Shown here: piece by piece, positions 1 through 4,737 of the stretch
How positions within the stretch are numbered: the stretch's first letter is position 1
How the letters are laid out: the number at the start of each line of letters is the position of its first letter
Source of the DNA: CAZGSV01 sp964528605
GTDB lineage: Bacteria; Armatimonadota; Zipacnadia; CAZGSV01
Assembly (NCBI GenBank): GCA_964528605.1
Contig: CAZGSV010000143.1
Location: forward strand, 1-7,061
Reading direction: 5' to 3'
Length of the DNA stretch: 7,061 bases
Notes under the pieces: generated by a model
Databases searched by the model: none
Seen by the model: only the letters and a program-made list of their open reading frames with translations
Told to the model about the DNA's origin: nothing
Made by a program: the position numbers and the translations under genes

Positions 1-534
1 CGCGTGGTACGGCGAGGCCGAGAGGTTCAGCAGCAGGTGCGCGTCCCCCTGCATCGCCTCCCGCACCGGCGGCCCGTCCGGATACCAGATGTCCTCGCAC
101 ACGCTCAGCCCCACCCGCCACTCCCCCAGCACCAGCACCAGCGGTTCACTGCCCGCGCGAAAGTACCGGTCCTCATCGAACACCGAGTAGTTCGGCAGGT
201 AAACCTTGTGATAGACGGCGGCGACCGCCCCTCGATGCAGCACCGCCGCCGCGTTGTAGAGGTCGTCCCGCCGGTCCACGAACCCCACCACCACAACTAC
301 CTCGCCCACCTGCTCCGCGATCTTGTGCAGCGACTCCAGGTTCGCCTCCACGAAATCGGGCTTGAGCAGCAGGTCCTCCGGCGGGTAACCGCTGACCGCC
401 AACTCGGGGAACGCCACTAGGTTAGCGCCGGCCTGCGTGGCGCGATCCATCGCCTCCAGTATCTTCGTCCGGTTCCCGAACAGGTCCCCGACGGTGCAGT
501 TGATCTGAGCCAGCGCAAAACGAAGCGATGCCAT
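1..534 (-). CDS. nadE: Glutamine-dependent NAD+ synthetase, N-terminal part (cut by window edge)
   Basis: The 178 residues visible form the nitrilase-fold glutaminase domain. This domain hydrolyses glutamine and channels ammonia to the C-terminal synthetase domain, which amidates deamido-NAD+ in the cytoplasm as the last step of NAD synthesis. The nitrilase catalytic triad is present: Glu44 in AFPELAVSGYPPEDLL, Lys110 in YHKVYLPNYSVFDE and Cys146 in LSVCEDIWYPDG. The opening RFALAQINCTVGDLFGN is typical of this family. About two thirds of the protein, including the ATP-pyrophosphatase domain, lies beyond position 1, so the full-length assignment is inferred from the glutaminase domain. A stand-alone nitrilase is less likely, because the YPPEDLL and CEDIWYPDG signatures are those of NadE. 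ATG 534 is the first in-frame start. It has no clear Shine-Dalgarno sequence and sits about 8 nt from the predicted transcription start, which suggests leaderless or near-leaderless translation. Confidence 0.93.
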   Translation of the reverse strand, partial: MASLRFALAQINCTVGDLFGNRTKILEAMDRATQAGANLVAFPELAVSGYPPEDLLLKPDFVEANLESLHKIAEQVGEVVVVVGFVDRRDDLYNAAAVLHRGAVAAVYHKVYLPNYSVFDEDRYFRAGSEPLVLVLGEWRVGLSVCEDIWYPDGPPVREAMQGDAHLLLNLSASPYHA

Positions 535-548
535 CGCAAGTGCCCGGC

Positions 549-577
549 ATTGTAGGCGCGCCCCGCCAGAGCGTCAA
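549..577 (-). promoter_or_regulatory. Sigma70-type promoter of nadE
   Basis: Read on the minus strand, TTGACG (572-577) is followed by a 17-bp spacer and TACAAT (549-554). Each box is one base off consensus and the spacing is optimal. The expected transcription start, near 542, leaves about 8 nt before ATG 534. The -35 box begins 8 bp beyond the stop of the glycosidase remnant. Confidence 0.75.
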
Positions 578-584
578 AACGGCC

Positions 585-752
585 TCAGTCAAGCGGCACG
601 CTCGTCGCCAGCGCGATCAAGCGCCTCCCATTCACCGCCGTGTAGAAGTGATACCAGACCCCGTCCGCCTCAATGACGCAGGGCTTGTGCGCGTAGCGGG
701 AGTCGAACTCGCCCGGCGCTTTATGGTAGCGGGCCTCCCCGTGCGAGTCATG
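585..752 (-). pseudogene. 3' remnant of a glycosidase-like gene
   Basis: A minus-strand frame of 55 codons ends at a TGA (585-587) and reads like the conserved C-terminal end of a beta-propeller glycoside hydrolase (GH43/GH32/GH130-like). Examples are RYHKAPGEFDSRYAHKPCVI, then ADGVWYHFYTAV and GRRLIALATSVPLD. The aromatic-rich W-Y-H-F-Y-T-A string and the LATS ending are typical of such enzymes. Upstream of about 752 the frame stays open but the residues become Gly/Arg/Pro-rich and lose protein-like character. No ATG in this frame lies within a plausible distance. Neither catalytic acid region is present, so the product cannot be a working enzyme. The piece sits between two divergent promoters. 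Assignment to a specific family rests on motif recognition only; a small independent protein with an unusual start codon cannot be excluded. Confidence 0.5.
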
Positions 753-796
753 TTTCCCGGGCCCTGGCCTTGCCGGCGCGCTGCCCCGCCCCCGGC

Positions 797-805
797 TGCT
801 ACAAT
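797..805 (+). promoter_or_regulatory. Extended -10 promoter of the glycosyltransferase gene
   Basis: TGCTACAAT at 797-805 matches an extended -10 element (TGn followed by a -10 hexamer one base off consensus). No -35 box is found at 16-18 bp; the nearest candidate, TTGCCG at 770-775, is 24 bp away. Transcription would start near 812, only about 4 nt before ATG 816, which points to a leaderless mRNA. Confidence 0.55.
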
Positions 806-815
806 GTGAGCCGGC

Positions 816-2129
816 ATGAGCAAGACAACCCAGAACGCTGCGGAGGAGCCACGGCAGGCGTCACACCCACGCGCTCACATCGCGCTCGGCGCTGTCCTGC
901 TCGCCTACCTCGGCCTGGCCCTGGGCTACAACGCCGTGACTCGCCTCAACTACGCCCCCGACGAGCCCTGGCACTACAAGTACGTCGAGAGCATCGCCCT
1001 CCACGGTAGGCTGCCCAGCCTCACCGAGACCCACCAGGCGCAGCATCCCCCACTCTATTACGCCCTCGCCGCCCTCTGGTACCGGGTCGGCGCCATCGCC
1101 CTCCGCGAGCCCGCCCTCGAACACTGGGTGCGCTTTCTGTCGACAGTCATGGGCATCGCCACGCTGCTGCTGATCTTCAGGATGGCCCAGCACTTCTTCC
1201 CCAGCCGCGCACTCCCTCAAGTGACCACCGTGGCGGCAGCCGCCTTCCTGCCGCTCTTCACCTACCTCTCCGCTGTCGTCAACAACGACGCCCTTAACCT
1301 CCTGCTCTTCACCGCCACGTTGCTCCTCCTTGTGCGTGGCTGCCTCGAGGGCTTCGCCGTCCGGCGCGCCCTGGGCCTCGGCATCCTCTCCGGGCTTGGC
1401 CTGCTGACGAAAGAATCCGCGCTGGCAGCGGTCGCGCTGTGCCTCGCTGTGATCTTCTGGGATGGCCGCGCGCGCCGCGCTTCCCCAGCGCTGATCGCCA
1501 AGCAACTCGCTGTCTATGTCTTGAGCGCCGCCCTCATTTGCGCCTGGTGGTTCGCGCGCAACCGGTGGCTCTTCGGCTCGTTCTTCATTCACGCCACCGC
1601 GAAGGAGGCGCAGAAGGACCTGGCTGGGGTTCTGGCGACGTTCATGGCTCAGCCCGGGCTCCTGGCGTGGACGCTGCGACAGACGCTGCACCGATCGCTC
1701 ATGAGCGCCTTCGCGCCCTTCTGGATCGTCCGGGGGTTCCTGCCTCTGAGCATCTGGCTTTGGTCGTGCGCCGCGTGGGTGATCGTGGTCGGTGCGGGGC
1801 TGGCCATCGCTCGCGCCCTGCGCACCGGCGCCCCTTCCCCGGAGCGGGGCCGCGCCGGCTGCACGTTGGCCTTGGCCGGCCTGCTGCTCGCGCTCGGTGT
1901 CTTACGCTACGTGCTCTTCGTGGACTACACCGCGATGGAAGGCGGGCGCTACCTGCTGCCTGCGATTGGGGGGATGGCCGTGGCGTTCGTCCTGGGCATT
2001 GGCGGGTACGCGGGCCGGTCGTCCAAGGCCCAGTCTGCGTTCTGGGTGCTGCTCCCCATCCTGTTCTTCGCGGCGGACGCCTTCTTCCTCCGCGTCACCT
2101 ACCTCTTCTACGCCCTCGGCATTGGCTGA
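816..2129 (+). CDS. GT-C fold membrane glycosyltransferase (GT39 / DUF2142-like)
   Basis: This 437-residue polytopic membrane protein has about ten hydrophobic segments, including residues 21-39, 108-121, 135-154, 158-173, 184-213, 230-246, 310-334, 350-368, 380-397 and 408-425. The first non-membrane loop carries an acidic D49-E50 pair in NYAPDEPWHYKYVES, followed by QHPPLYY (76-82). Further family-like landmarks are VNNDALN (155-161), LTKES (197-201) and GGRYLLPAI (376-384). Enzymes of this kind move a sugar from a polyprenyl-phosphate donor to a lipid, glycan or protein acceptor on the outer face of the inner membrane; the acidic pair in loop 1 is the expected catalytic site. The acceptor cannot be told from the sequence. 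The gene stands alone with no other glycan genes nearby. ATG 816 follows the promoter closely and lacks a Shine-Dalgarno sequence. Distinguishing GT39 from DUF2142 would need a profile search. Confidence 0.75.
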   Translation: MSKTTQNAAEEPRQASHPRAHIALGAVLLAYLGLALGYNAVTRLNYAPDEPWHYKYVESIALHGRLPSLTETHQAQHPPLYYALAALWYRVGAIALREPALEHWVRFLSTVMGIATLLLIFRMAQHFFPSRALPQVTTVAAAAFLPLFTYLSAVVNNDALNLLLFTATLLLLVRGCLEGFAVRRALGLGILSGLGLLTKESALAAVALCLAVIFWDGRARRASPALIAKQLAVYVLSAALICAWWFARNRWLFGSFFIHATAKEAQKDLAGVLATFMAQPGLLAWTLRQTLHRSLMSAFAPFWIVRGFLPLSIWLWSCAAWVIVVGAGLAIARALRTGAPSPERGRAGCTLALAGLLLALGVLRYVLFVDYTAMEGGRYLLPAIGGMAVAFVLGIGGYAGRSSKAQSAFWVLLPILFFAADAFFLRVTYLFYALGIG

Positions 2130-2164
2130 CATCCCAGCCCACTCGGACCAAGGGTCCTCCAGCC

Positions 2165-2264
2165 GTAGGGGCGACTCGGCAAGTCGCCCCATGTAGGGGC
2201 TGGGCGTCAGCCCTGGCCGCGACGCCGCCAGGCGTCGTCAAGGTAGGAGCGGCATTCCTGCCGC
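2165..2264. repeat. Cluster of GTAG-headed REP-like palindromes
   Basis: Three units open with GTAGGGGC or GTAGGAGC and continue into a hairpin. Unit 1 (2165-2190) has a perfect 9-bp stem, GGGGCGACT (2168-2176) with AGTCGCCCC (2182-2190). Unit 2 (2193-2213) pairs GGGCTG (2197-2202) with CAGCCC (2208-2213). It is followed at once by another hairpin, CGACGCC (2220-2226) with GGCGTCG (2231-2237). Unit 3 (2243-2264) pairs GCGGCA (2249-2254) with TGCCGC (2259-2264). A GTAG tetranucleotide 5' of an imperfect palindrome is the hallmark of REP elements linked to RAYT transposases. The cluster fills the 147-bp gap between convergent genes and may also help end transcription, but no T-tract follows any stem. 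Confidence 0.7.
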
Positions 2265-2276
2265 GAAACCGCACCG

Positions 2277-2846
2277 CTAGAAACGAAGCCCTACCCCTAT
2301 GCTCACGATGACCCCTTGGTCGTCCGCCAGGGCGACTGCCTCCGCCACCGGGATGCCATGCGGGTCGGCCGTCTCCTCCCAAACCCTCACGCCTACGCGG
2401 CCCGCTAACGACCAGGGGTAGTGCATGCGCTCGTTGCCCAGCCTGCCCTCAGTCCATCCGATGCCGCCGAATCCCTGATAGCCGCGCCGCAGAGGCTCGT
2501 GGGCCTCCAGAAAGTACCCGTATTTGCGCCAACCGAAGTTCGCCGTGCGAATGTTGATCAGGTCGGTCCTACAGTAACCGACGCCGACGCCCCCCTTGCG
2601 ATCCTGCCACCAAACGCTGGCGGACAGGCCCCACCCGACATAGCCCTCCCACCTCTCGCTGCCGCCCTCGCTCTCGACGACCCTGATGGTGGCATGGCCC
2701 ACGTTGGCGCCCACGGTCGCCTGCAAGCCCCGCTCGATCGGAACCTCGCACAGGGGCACGCGCTGCCTGGCCCGGGCCGGAGCGGAAGCCAGGCACACAA
2801 CGACCAGAGCGATCGCCGCGAGCCCTGCGGACGCTCTCTTGCTCAT
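2277..2846 (-). CDS. Small exported protein, probable outer-membrane beta-barrel
   Basis: The 189-residue product begins with a Sec signal peptide: basic SKR at 2-4, a hydrophobic core AGLAAIALVVVCLA (7-20), then SAPARA with likely cleavage after Ala26. The mature part is rich in Gly and aromatic residues in alternating strand-like stretches, such as YVGWGLSASVWW (69-80), GYQGFGGIGW (122-131) and VIVSIGVGLRF (179-189). The terminal Phe preceded by alternating hydrophobics resembles the beta-signal recognised by the BAM complex. Cys33 and Cys92 could form a disulfide. I do not recognise a named family, and the barrel call is inferred from composition. ATG 2846 has AAGG (2851-2854) 4 nt upstream and GGGGAG (2858-2863) 11 nt upstream. 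The gene ends 147 bp from the convergent glycosyltransferase gene, beside the REP-like cluster, and lies 183 bp downstream of the next exported-protein gene on the same strand. Confidence 0.7.
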   Translation of the reverse strand: MSKRASAGLAAIALVVVCLASAPARARQRVPLCEVPIERGLQATVGANVGHATIRVVESEGGSERWEGYVGWGLSASVWWQDRKGGVGVGYCRTDLINIRTANFGWRKYGYFLEAHEPLRRGYQGFGGIGWTEGRLGNERMHYPWSLAGRVGVRVWEETADPHGIPVAEAVALADDQGVIVSIGVGLRF

Positions 2847-2885
2847 GCGCCCTTCATCTCCCCGCGCTCAAGCGATGTCGCCGCT

Positions 2886-2914
2886 ATTCTACTCCCCTCG
2901 ACCGGCGCCTCGCA
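2886..2914 (-). promoter_or_regulatory. Possible promoter of the 2277-2846 gene
   Basis: The minus strand reads TAGAAT (2886-2891), one base off the -10 consensus. A weak TGCGAG (2909-2914) lies 17 bp upstream in the -35 position. A start near 2879 would give a leader of roughly 33 nt. The -35 box is poor, so this is tentative. Confidence 0.35.
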
Positions 2915-3029
2915 CACCTCGCCAGGTCAGCGCCACGCCGCCGGCTGGTGGCATCAACCGCCTGCCCGGCGCGCACGCCGACGCGGATGCAGACTCCCCT
3001 TGGCTGGGAACCTCAGGCTCTTGGCGGCG

Positions 3030-3503
3030 TCACCCGCTGATACGCCAGCCGAGCGAGAGTTTCAGGGCGGCCCCCGCCTCCTCGTATCCCGCAGGCACGT
3101 TCGTGAATGGGATGACGAGGTCAGCGTCGAAGCCCTTCGCGTTCTTCACGCCGATGGCGAGGCTGACGCCCGTACGCGTATCGTATTCCGAGCCGGTCTC
3201 CAGGATCGTATTGACCCCGTAGAACGCGGTGACCCTCCAGTTTATGTTCGTCGTGCCCGGCGGCTTCAGGTAGTAACGGAGGCCGACATTCCAGCCCACG
3301 CCTCCCGGCACGTAGCCCAAGCCGAGAGTGGGCACTGCTTGCCCCGCGGTCTCGTAGTTCAGGCCGACACCTCCATATGGTATGCCTAGTCCGATCCCGA
3401 GTCTTGAGGACTGCTTCTCGCCCCCGCCGATGGCGGGCGCGGCCAGCCCAACCACCAACGCCGCGGCCACCAAGGCGACGGCGACTCTCTGGTTCCGTGA
3501 CAT
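3030..3503 (-). CDS. Small exported beta-barrel-like protein
   Basis: The product has 157 residues. The frame is open to 3701, but ATG 3503 is chosen because a full Shine-Dalgarno sequence precedes it and the protein then opens with a signal peptide: SRNQR, a hydrophobic core VAVALVAAALVVGLAAPA (7-24), and likely cleavage near IGG (25-27). The 66-residue upstream extension is Arg-rich and reads as non-coding. The mature part has Gly-rich amphipathic strands: LGIGLGIPYGGVGLNY (35-50), VPTLGLGYVPGGVGWNVGLRYYL (57-79, conserved-looking G-x-G pattern), TAFYGVNTIL (92-101) and AALKLSLGWRI (145-155). These suggest a small outer-membrane barrel or porin-like fold. It lacks a terminal Phe and has no cysteine. 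I recognise no named family. The gene is probably transcribed from the promoter in repeat copy A, 240 nt upstream. Confidence 0.7.
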   Translation of the reverse strand: MSRNQRVAVALVAAALVVGLAAPAIGGGEKQSSRLGIGLGIPYGGVGLNYETAGQAVPTLGLGYVPGGVGWNVGLRYYLKPPGTTNINWRVTAFYGVNTILETGSEYDTRTGVSLAIGVKNAKGFDADLVIPFTNVPAGYEEAGAALKLSLGWRISG

Positions 3504-3687
3504 CAGGCTGCACCTCCTTGAGGTCTTTCGATCTGGGCCCATGCGAGGGAACGCGCGCAGGTGCACTGTCCGTACGGCCAGTGGGTGAAAGCGATCATCC
3601 GGAGTCTGGCACGACAGTCCTGCGTCCTTCCGTGAGCGATGGCAGTTGCGCAACCCAAGGCGCTTCGGGCGCTGCCACACGGCATCC
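3504..3687. other. Leader/intergenic stretch between the 3503 gene and repeat copy A
   Basis: If transcription starts in repeat copy A, these 184 bp are the untranslated leader of the 3030-3503 gene. Besides the Shine-Dalgarno sequence I see only a short hairpin at about 3659-3673 (GGCGC with GCGCT around TTCGG). I recognise no known riboswitch or other RNA class. Confidence 0.4.
3512..3518 (-). promoter_or_regulatory. Strong ribosome binding site for the 3030-3503 gene
   Basis: AGGAGGT on the minus strand, an essentially perfect anti-16S match, lies 8 nt before ATG 3503. It fixes the start inside a longer open frame and supports the minus strand over the overlapping plus-strand frame. Confidence 0.85.
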
Positions 3688-3704
3688 GGGTCGCGCGGCA
3701 AGCA

Positions 3705-3743
3705 TCAGCGAGACGGGGCACCCCCCTTCTTGGGTGAAGCCAT
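3705..3743 (-). CDS. Possible leaderless 12-residue peptide in repeat copy A
   Basis: ATG 3743 opens the frame MASPKKGGAPSR, followed by TGA. The ATG lies 8 nt from the end of the predicted -10 box, so the mRNA would start at or next to the start codon. The partner in copy B reads MASPRKGGDPSR. The peptide is basic and Ser/Gly-rich with no membrane segment. A chance ORF of this length is easy to obtain, so translation is unproven. Confidence 0.2.
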   Translation of the reverse strand: MASPKKGGAPSR

Positions 3744-3750
3744 AGCCCCC

Positions 3751-3779
3751 CTTGTAGTTCGCCTCCGGAGTCCTGTCAA
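3751..3779 (-). promoter_or_regulatory. Promoter inside repeat copy A
   Basis: The minus strand reads TTGACA (3774-3779, perfect -35), a 17-bp spacer and TACAAG (3751-3756, 4 of 6 at -10). The spacer contains the palindrome CTCCGGAG (3763-3770), a possible operator. The start near 3744 would serve the 3030-3503 gene. All three parts are identical in copy B. Confidence 0.6.
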
Positions 3780-3805
3780 GCAGCGCCACCCTCGTATGCG
3801 CGCCG

Positions 3806-3932
3806 GTGCCTGGTTGCCCGGCTCAGCACAGGGCCTCGTACCGGCCGGGGCCAGACGATGGCTCAGCTAGAAGCGAGACTAGACCGCCTCGGTGAAGCCG
3901 GACGACTGCCAAATCAGAGGAGGCCAGGCTAT
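3806..3932. other. Unassigned spacer between repeat copy A and the lipoprotein gene
   Basis: These 127 bp lie just downstream of the lipoprotein stop codon. I see no gene, no strong terminator hairpin with a T-tract and no recognisable RNA. Confidence 0.4.
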
Positions 3933-4478
3933 TCACGGTCGGATTGGCCCGCTGGCGTGCGGCTGCAGATACTTGGCGCCCGTGGGCTTCTGCGCTGAGG
4001 CACCGCCGTTCACCTGGGGCGCCGGGACGGCCAGACCCACGCCTCTGTACGGGAAGTACACGCGGAGCCGGTAGGCTCCGAAGTCGTTCTCGAACGCGGT
4101 GTTGGCCGCCACATAGTACTTCCGCATGCCCGGCAACACCAGGGGAAGGTACGCGTCGAGGCCTGGCCCGCTGTCGTCGTCAAAGCCCACCACCTCCCAT
4201 TCCCAGCACGGAAAGTGATTCACGGCCACGATCACATAAGGGTCGACTTCGTCGGAGTCCATCGTGACCACAACGTAATCTCCTGCCCGCCCGTCGAAGG
4301 AGTACTCGTCGAAATGGCTTCCGTCGGGCAGCGTTGGATCTCCCTGGGCGATGGCGCCTTTCCACTCGAGCACATTGGCGGGCCCCCCATGTCCACCCCC
4401 ACAACCAGTGACTCCTAGGGATGATCCGACCAGCAGCACCAGAACCCCAAGAACAGCGCACAAGAACCTTGTTGTCAC
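3933..4478 (-). CDS. Lipoprotein with PPC-like domain
   Basis: The product has 181 residues. The N-terminus is a lipoprotein signal: Arg4, hydrophobic core 5-22, and lipobox V23-T24-G25-C26, so it should be lipid-anchored at Cys26. A Gly-rich linker (27-32) leads to a beta-sandwich region at about 37-140. Its pattern matches PPC (pre-peptidase C-terminal) domains: DGSHFDEYSFDGRAGDYVVV (52-71), MDSDEVDPYVIV (73-84), FDDDSGPGLDAYLPLVL (99-115), then YYVAANT (121-127) and GAYRLRVYF (134-142). PPC domains are usually binding or stability modules attached to secreted enzymes; here the domain stands alone with a Pro/Gly-rich tail (143-181). The start is GTG 4478, with AGGAG (4489-4493) 10 nt upstream; the ATG at 4488 is out of frame. 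The gene lies between the two 118-bp repeats, and copy B probably supplies its promoter. Ligand and role are unknown. Confidence 0.8.
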   Translation of the reverse strand: MTTRFLCAVLGVLVLLVGSSLGVTGCGGGHGGPANVLEWKGAIAQGDPTLPDGSHFDEYSFDGRAGDYVVVTMDSDEVDPYVIVAVNHFPCWEWEVVGFDDDSGPGLDAYLPLVLPGMRKYYVAANTAFENDFGAYRLRVYFPYRGVGLAVPAPQVNGGASAQKPTGAKYLQPHASGPIRP

Positions 4479-4571
4479 AGGACACCATCTCCTCGGCTTA
4501 TGGTGTTTGCGACCCCGAATCCCGCCCCACTACCTCCGGTGCTGTCGCAGGCACGGGTCACGCGGCAAGCA

Positions 4572-4610
4572 TCAGCGAGACGGGTCACCCCCCTTCCTGG
4601 GTGAAGCCAT
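4572..4610 (-). CDS. Possible leaderless 12-residue peptide in repeat copy B
   Basis: ATG 4610 opens MASPRKGGDPSR and a TGA follows. Compared with copy A it has one conservative change (Lys to Arg) and one Ala to Asp. Placement relative to the predicted -10 box is the same. It would be the first ORF on the lipoprotein mRNA, ending 93 bp before the GTG start, so it could be a leader peptide. Translation is unproven. Confidence 0.2.
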   Translation of the reverse strand: MASPRKGGDPSR

Positions 4611-4617
4611 AGCCGCC

Positions 4618-4646
4618 CTTGTAGTTCGCCTCCGGAGTCCTGTCAA
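4618..4646 (-). promoter_or_regulatory. Promoter inside repeat copy B
   Basis: TTGACA (4641-4646), a 17-bp spacer and TACAAG (4618-4623) read on the minus strand, identical to copy A. Start near 4611 gives a leader of about 133 nt before the lipoprotein GTG at 4478. It lies back to back with the tyrS promoter. Confidence 0.6.
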
Positions 4647-4662
4647 GCAGCGCCACCCTCGT

Positions 4663-4691
4663 TTGCGCGCCGTCGGCCCCGGTGCTACATT
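4663..4691 (+). promoter_or_regulatory. Promoter of tyrS
   Basis: TTGCGC (4663-4668), a 17-bp spacer and TACATT (4686-4691), with TGC in front giving an extended -10 (4683-4691). The -35 box lies inside repeat copy B and the -10 box outside it. Copy A has ATGCGC at the -35 position. Start near 4698 leaves a leader of about 40 nt. Confidence 0.55.
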
Positions 4692-4710
4692 TCCAGCAGG
4701 CAGGGCTGGA
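4692..4710 (+). promoter_or_regulatory. Small hairpin at the start of the tyrS transcript
   Basis: TCCAGC (4692-4697) pairs with GCTGGA (4705-4710) around a 7-nt loop, directly after the -10 box. Depending on the exact transcription start, it could form at the mRNA 5' end. The leader is far too short for a T-box, and no T-box motifs are seen. Confidence 0.35.
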
Positions 4711-4737
4711 CTCCTCGCGCGACGGAGAGCGATCCCA

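Larger units (their letters stand above)
3688..3805. repeat. 118-bp direct repeat, copy A
   Basis: This stretch matches 4555-4672 with 5 substitutions and no gaps (113/118). Mismatches fall at 3693, 3719, 3730, 3747 and 3796. Similarity stops sharply at both ends. It holds a minus-strand promoter and a 12-codon ORF. It lies 185 bp upstream of the start of the 3030-3503 gene. No terminal inverted repeats or target duplications are evident, so it does not look like a standard insertion sequence. Confidence 0.9.
4555..4672. repeat. 118-bp direct repeat, copy B
   Basis: This is the second copy of 3688-3805, offset by exactly 867 bp. It lies in the divergent gap between the lipoprotein gene (start 77 bp away) and tyrS (start 66 bp away). 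Its right edge includes the probable -35 box of tyrS. Confidence 0.9.

Noticed and set aside
694..722. T-arm-like sequence (GAGTTCGACTCCCGC on the minus strand) suggesting a tRNA
   Set aside because: One T-stem pair is mismatched, no matching acceptor stem or D-arm box is found upstream, and the bases encode the conserved-looking GEFDSRYAHKP of the glycosidase remnant.
861..1691. 276-residue minus-strand open frame inside the glycosyltransferase gene
   Set aside because: It is rich in Glu, Gly and Arg with no recognisable motif and lies wholly antisense to a well-supported membrane protein; such shadows are common in GC-rich genes.
2421..3389. 322-residue plus-strand open frame
   Set aside because: It runs antisense to two genes that have signal peptides, one with a perfect Shine-Dalgarno sequence. 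Its own product looks like random Arg/Ala/Pro-rich sequence with no ribosome site.
3598..3620. Short echo of the 118-bp repeat (TCCGGAGTC followed by a partly similar stretch), with another at about 4534-4550
   Set aside because: Only 7-9 bases match continuously, which is expected by chance in such GC-rich DNA.
3504..3701. 66-residue N-terminal extension of the 3030-3503 gene
   Set aside because: It is Arg-rich and non-protein-like, would bury the signal peptide, and AGGAGGT points to ATG 3503.
3688..4672. CRISPR array or composite transposon
   Set aside because: There are only two copies, with a 749-bp gene-bearing spacer. No transposase, inverted ends or target duplications are seen.
4351..4737. 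129-residue N-terminal extension of TyrRS
   Set aside because: The extension is antisense to the lipoprotein start and crosses repeat copy B. It has no TyrRS similarity, and GTG 4738 with GGAG gives a normal-length enzyme.
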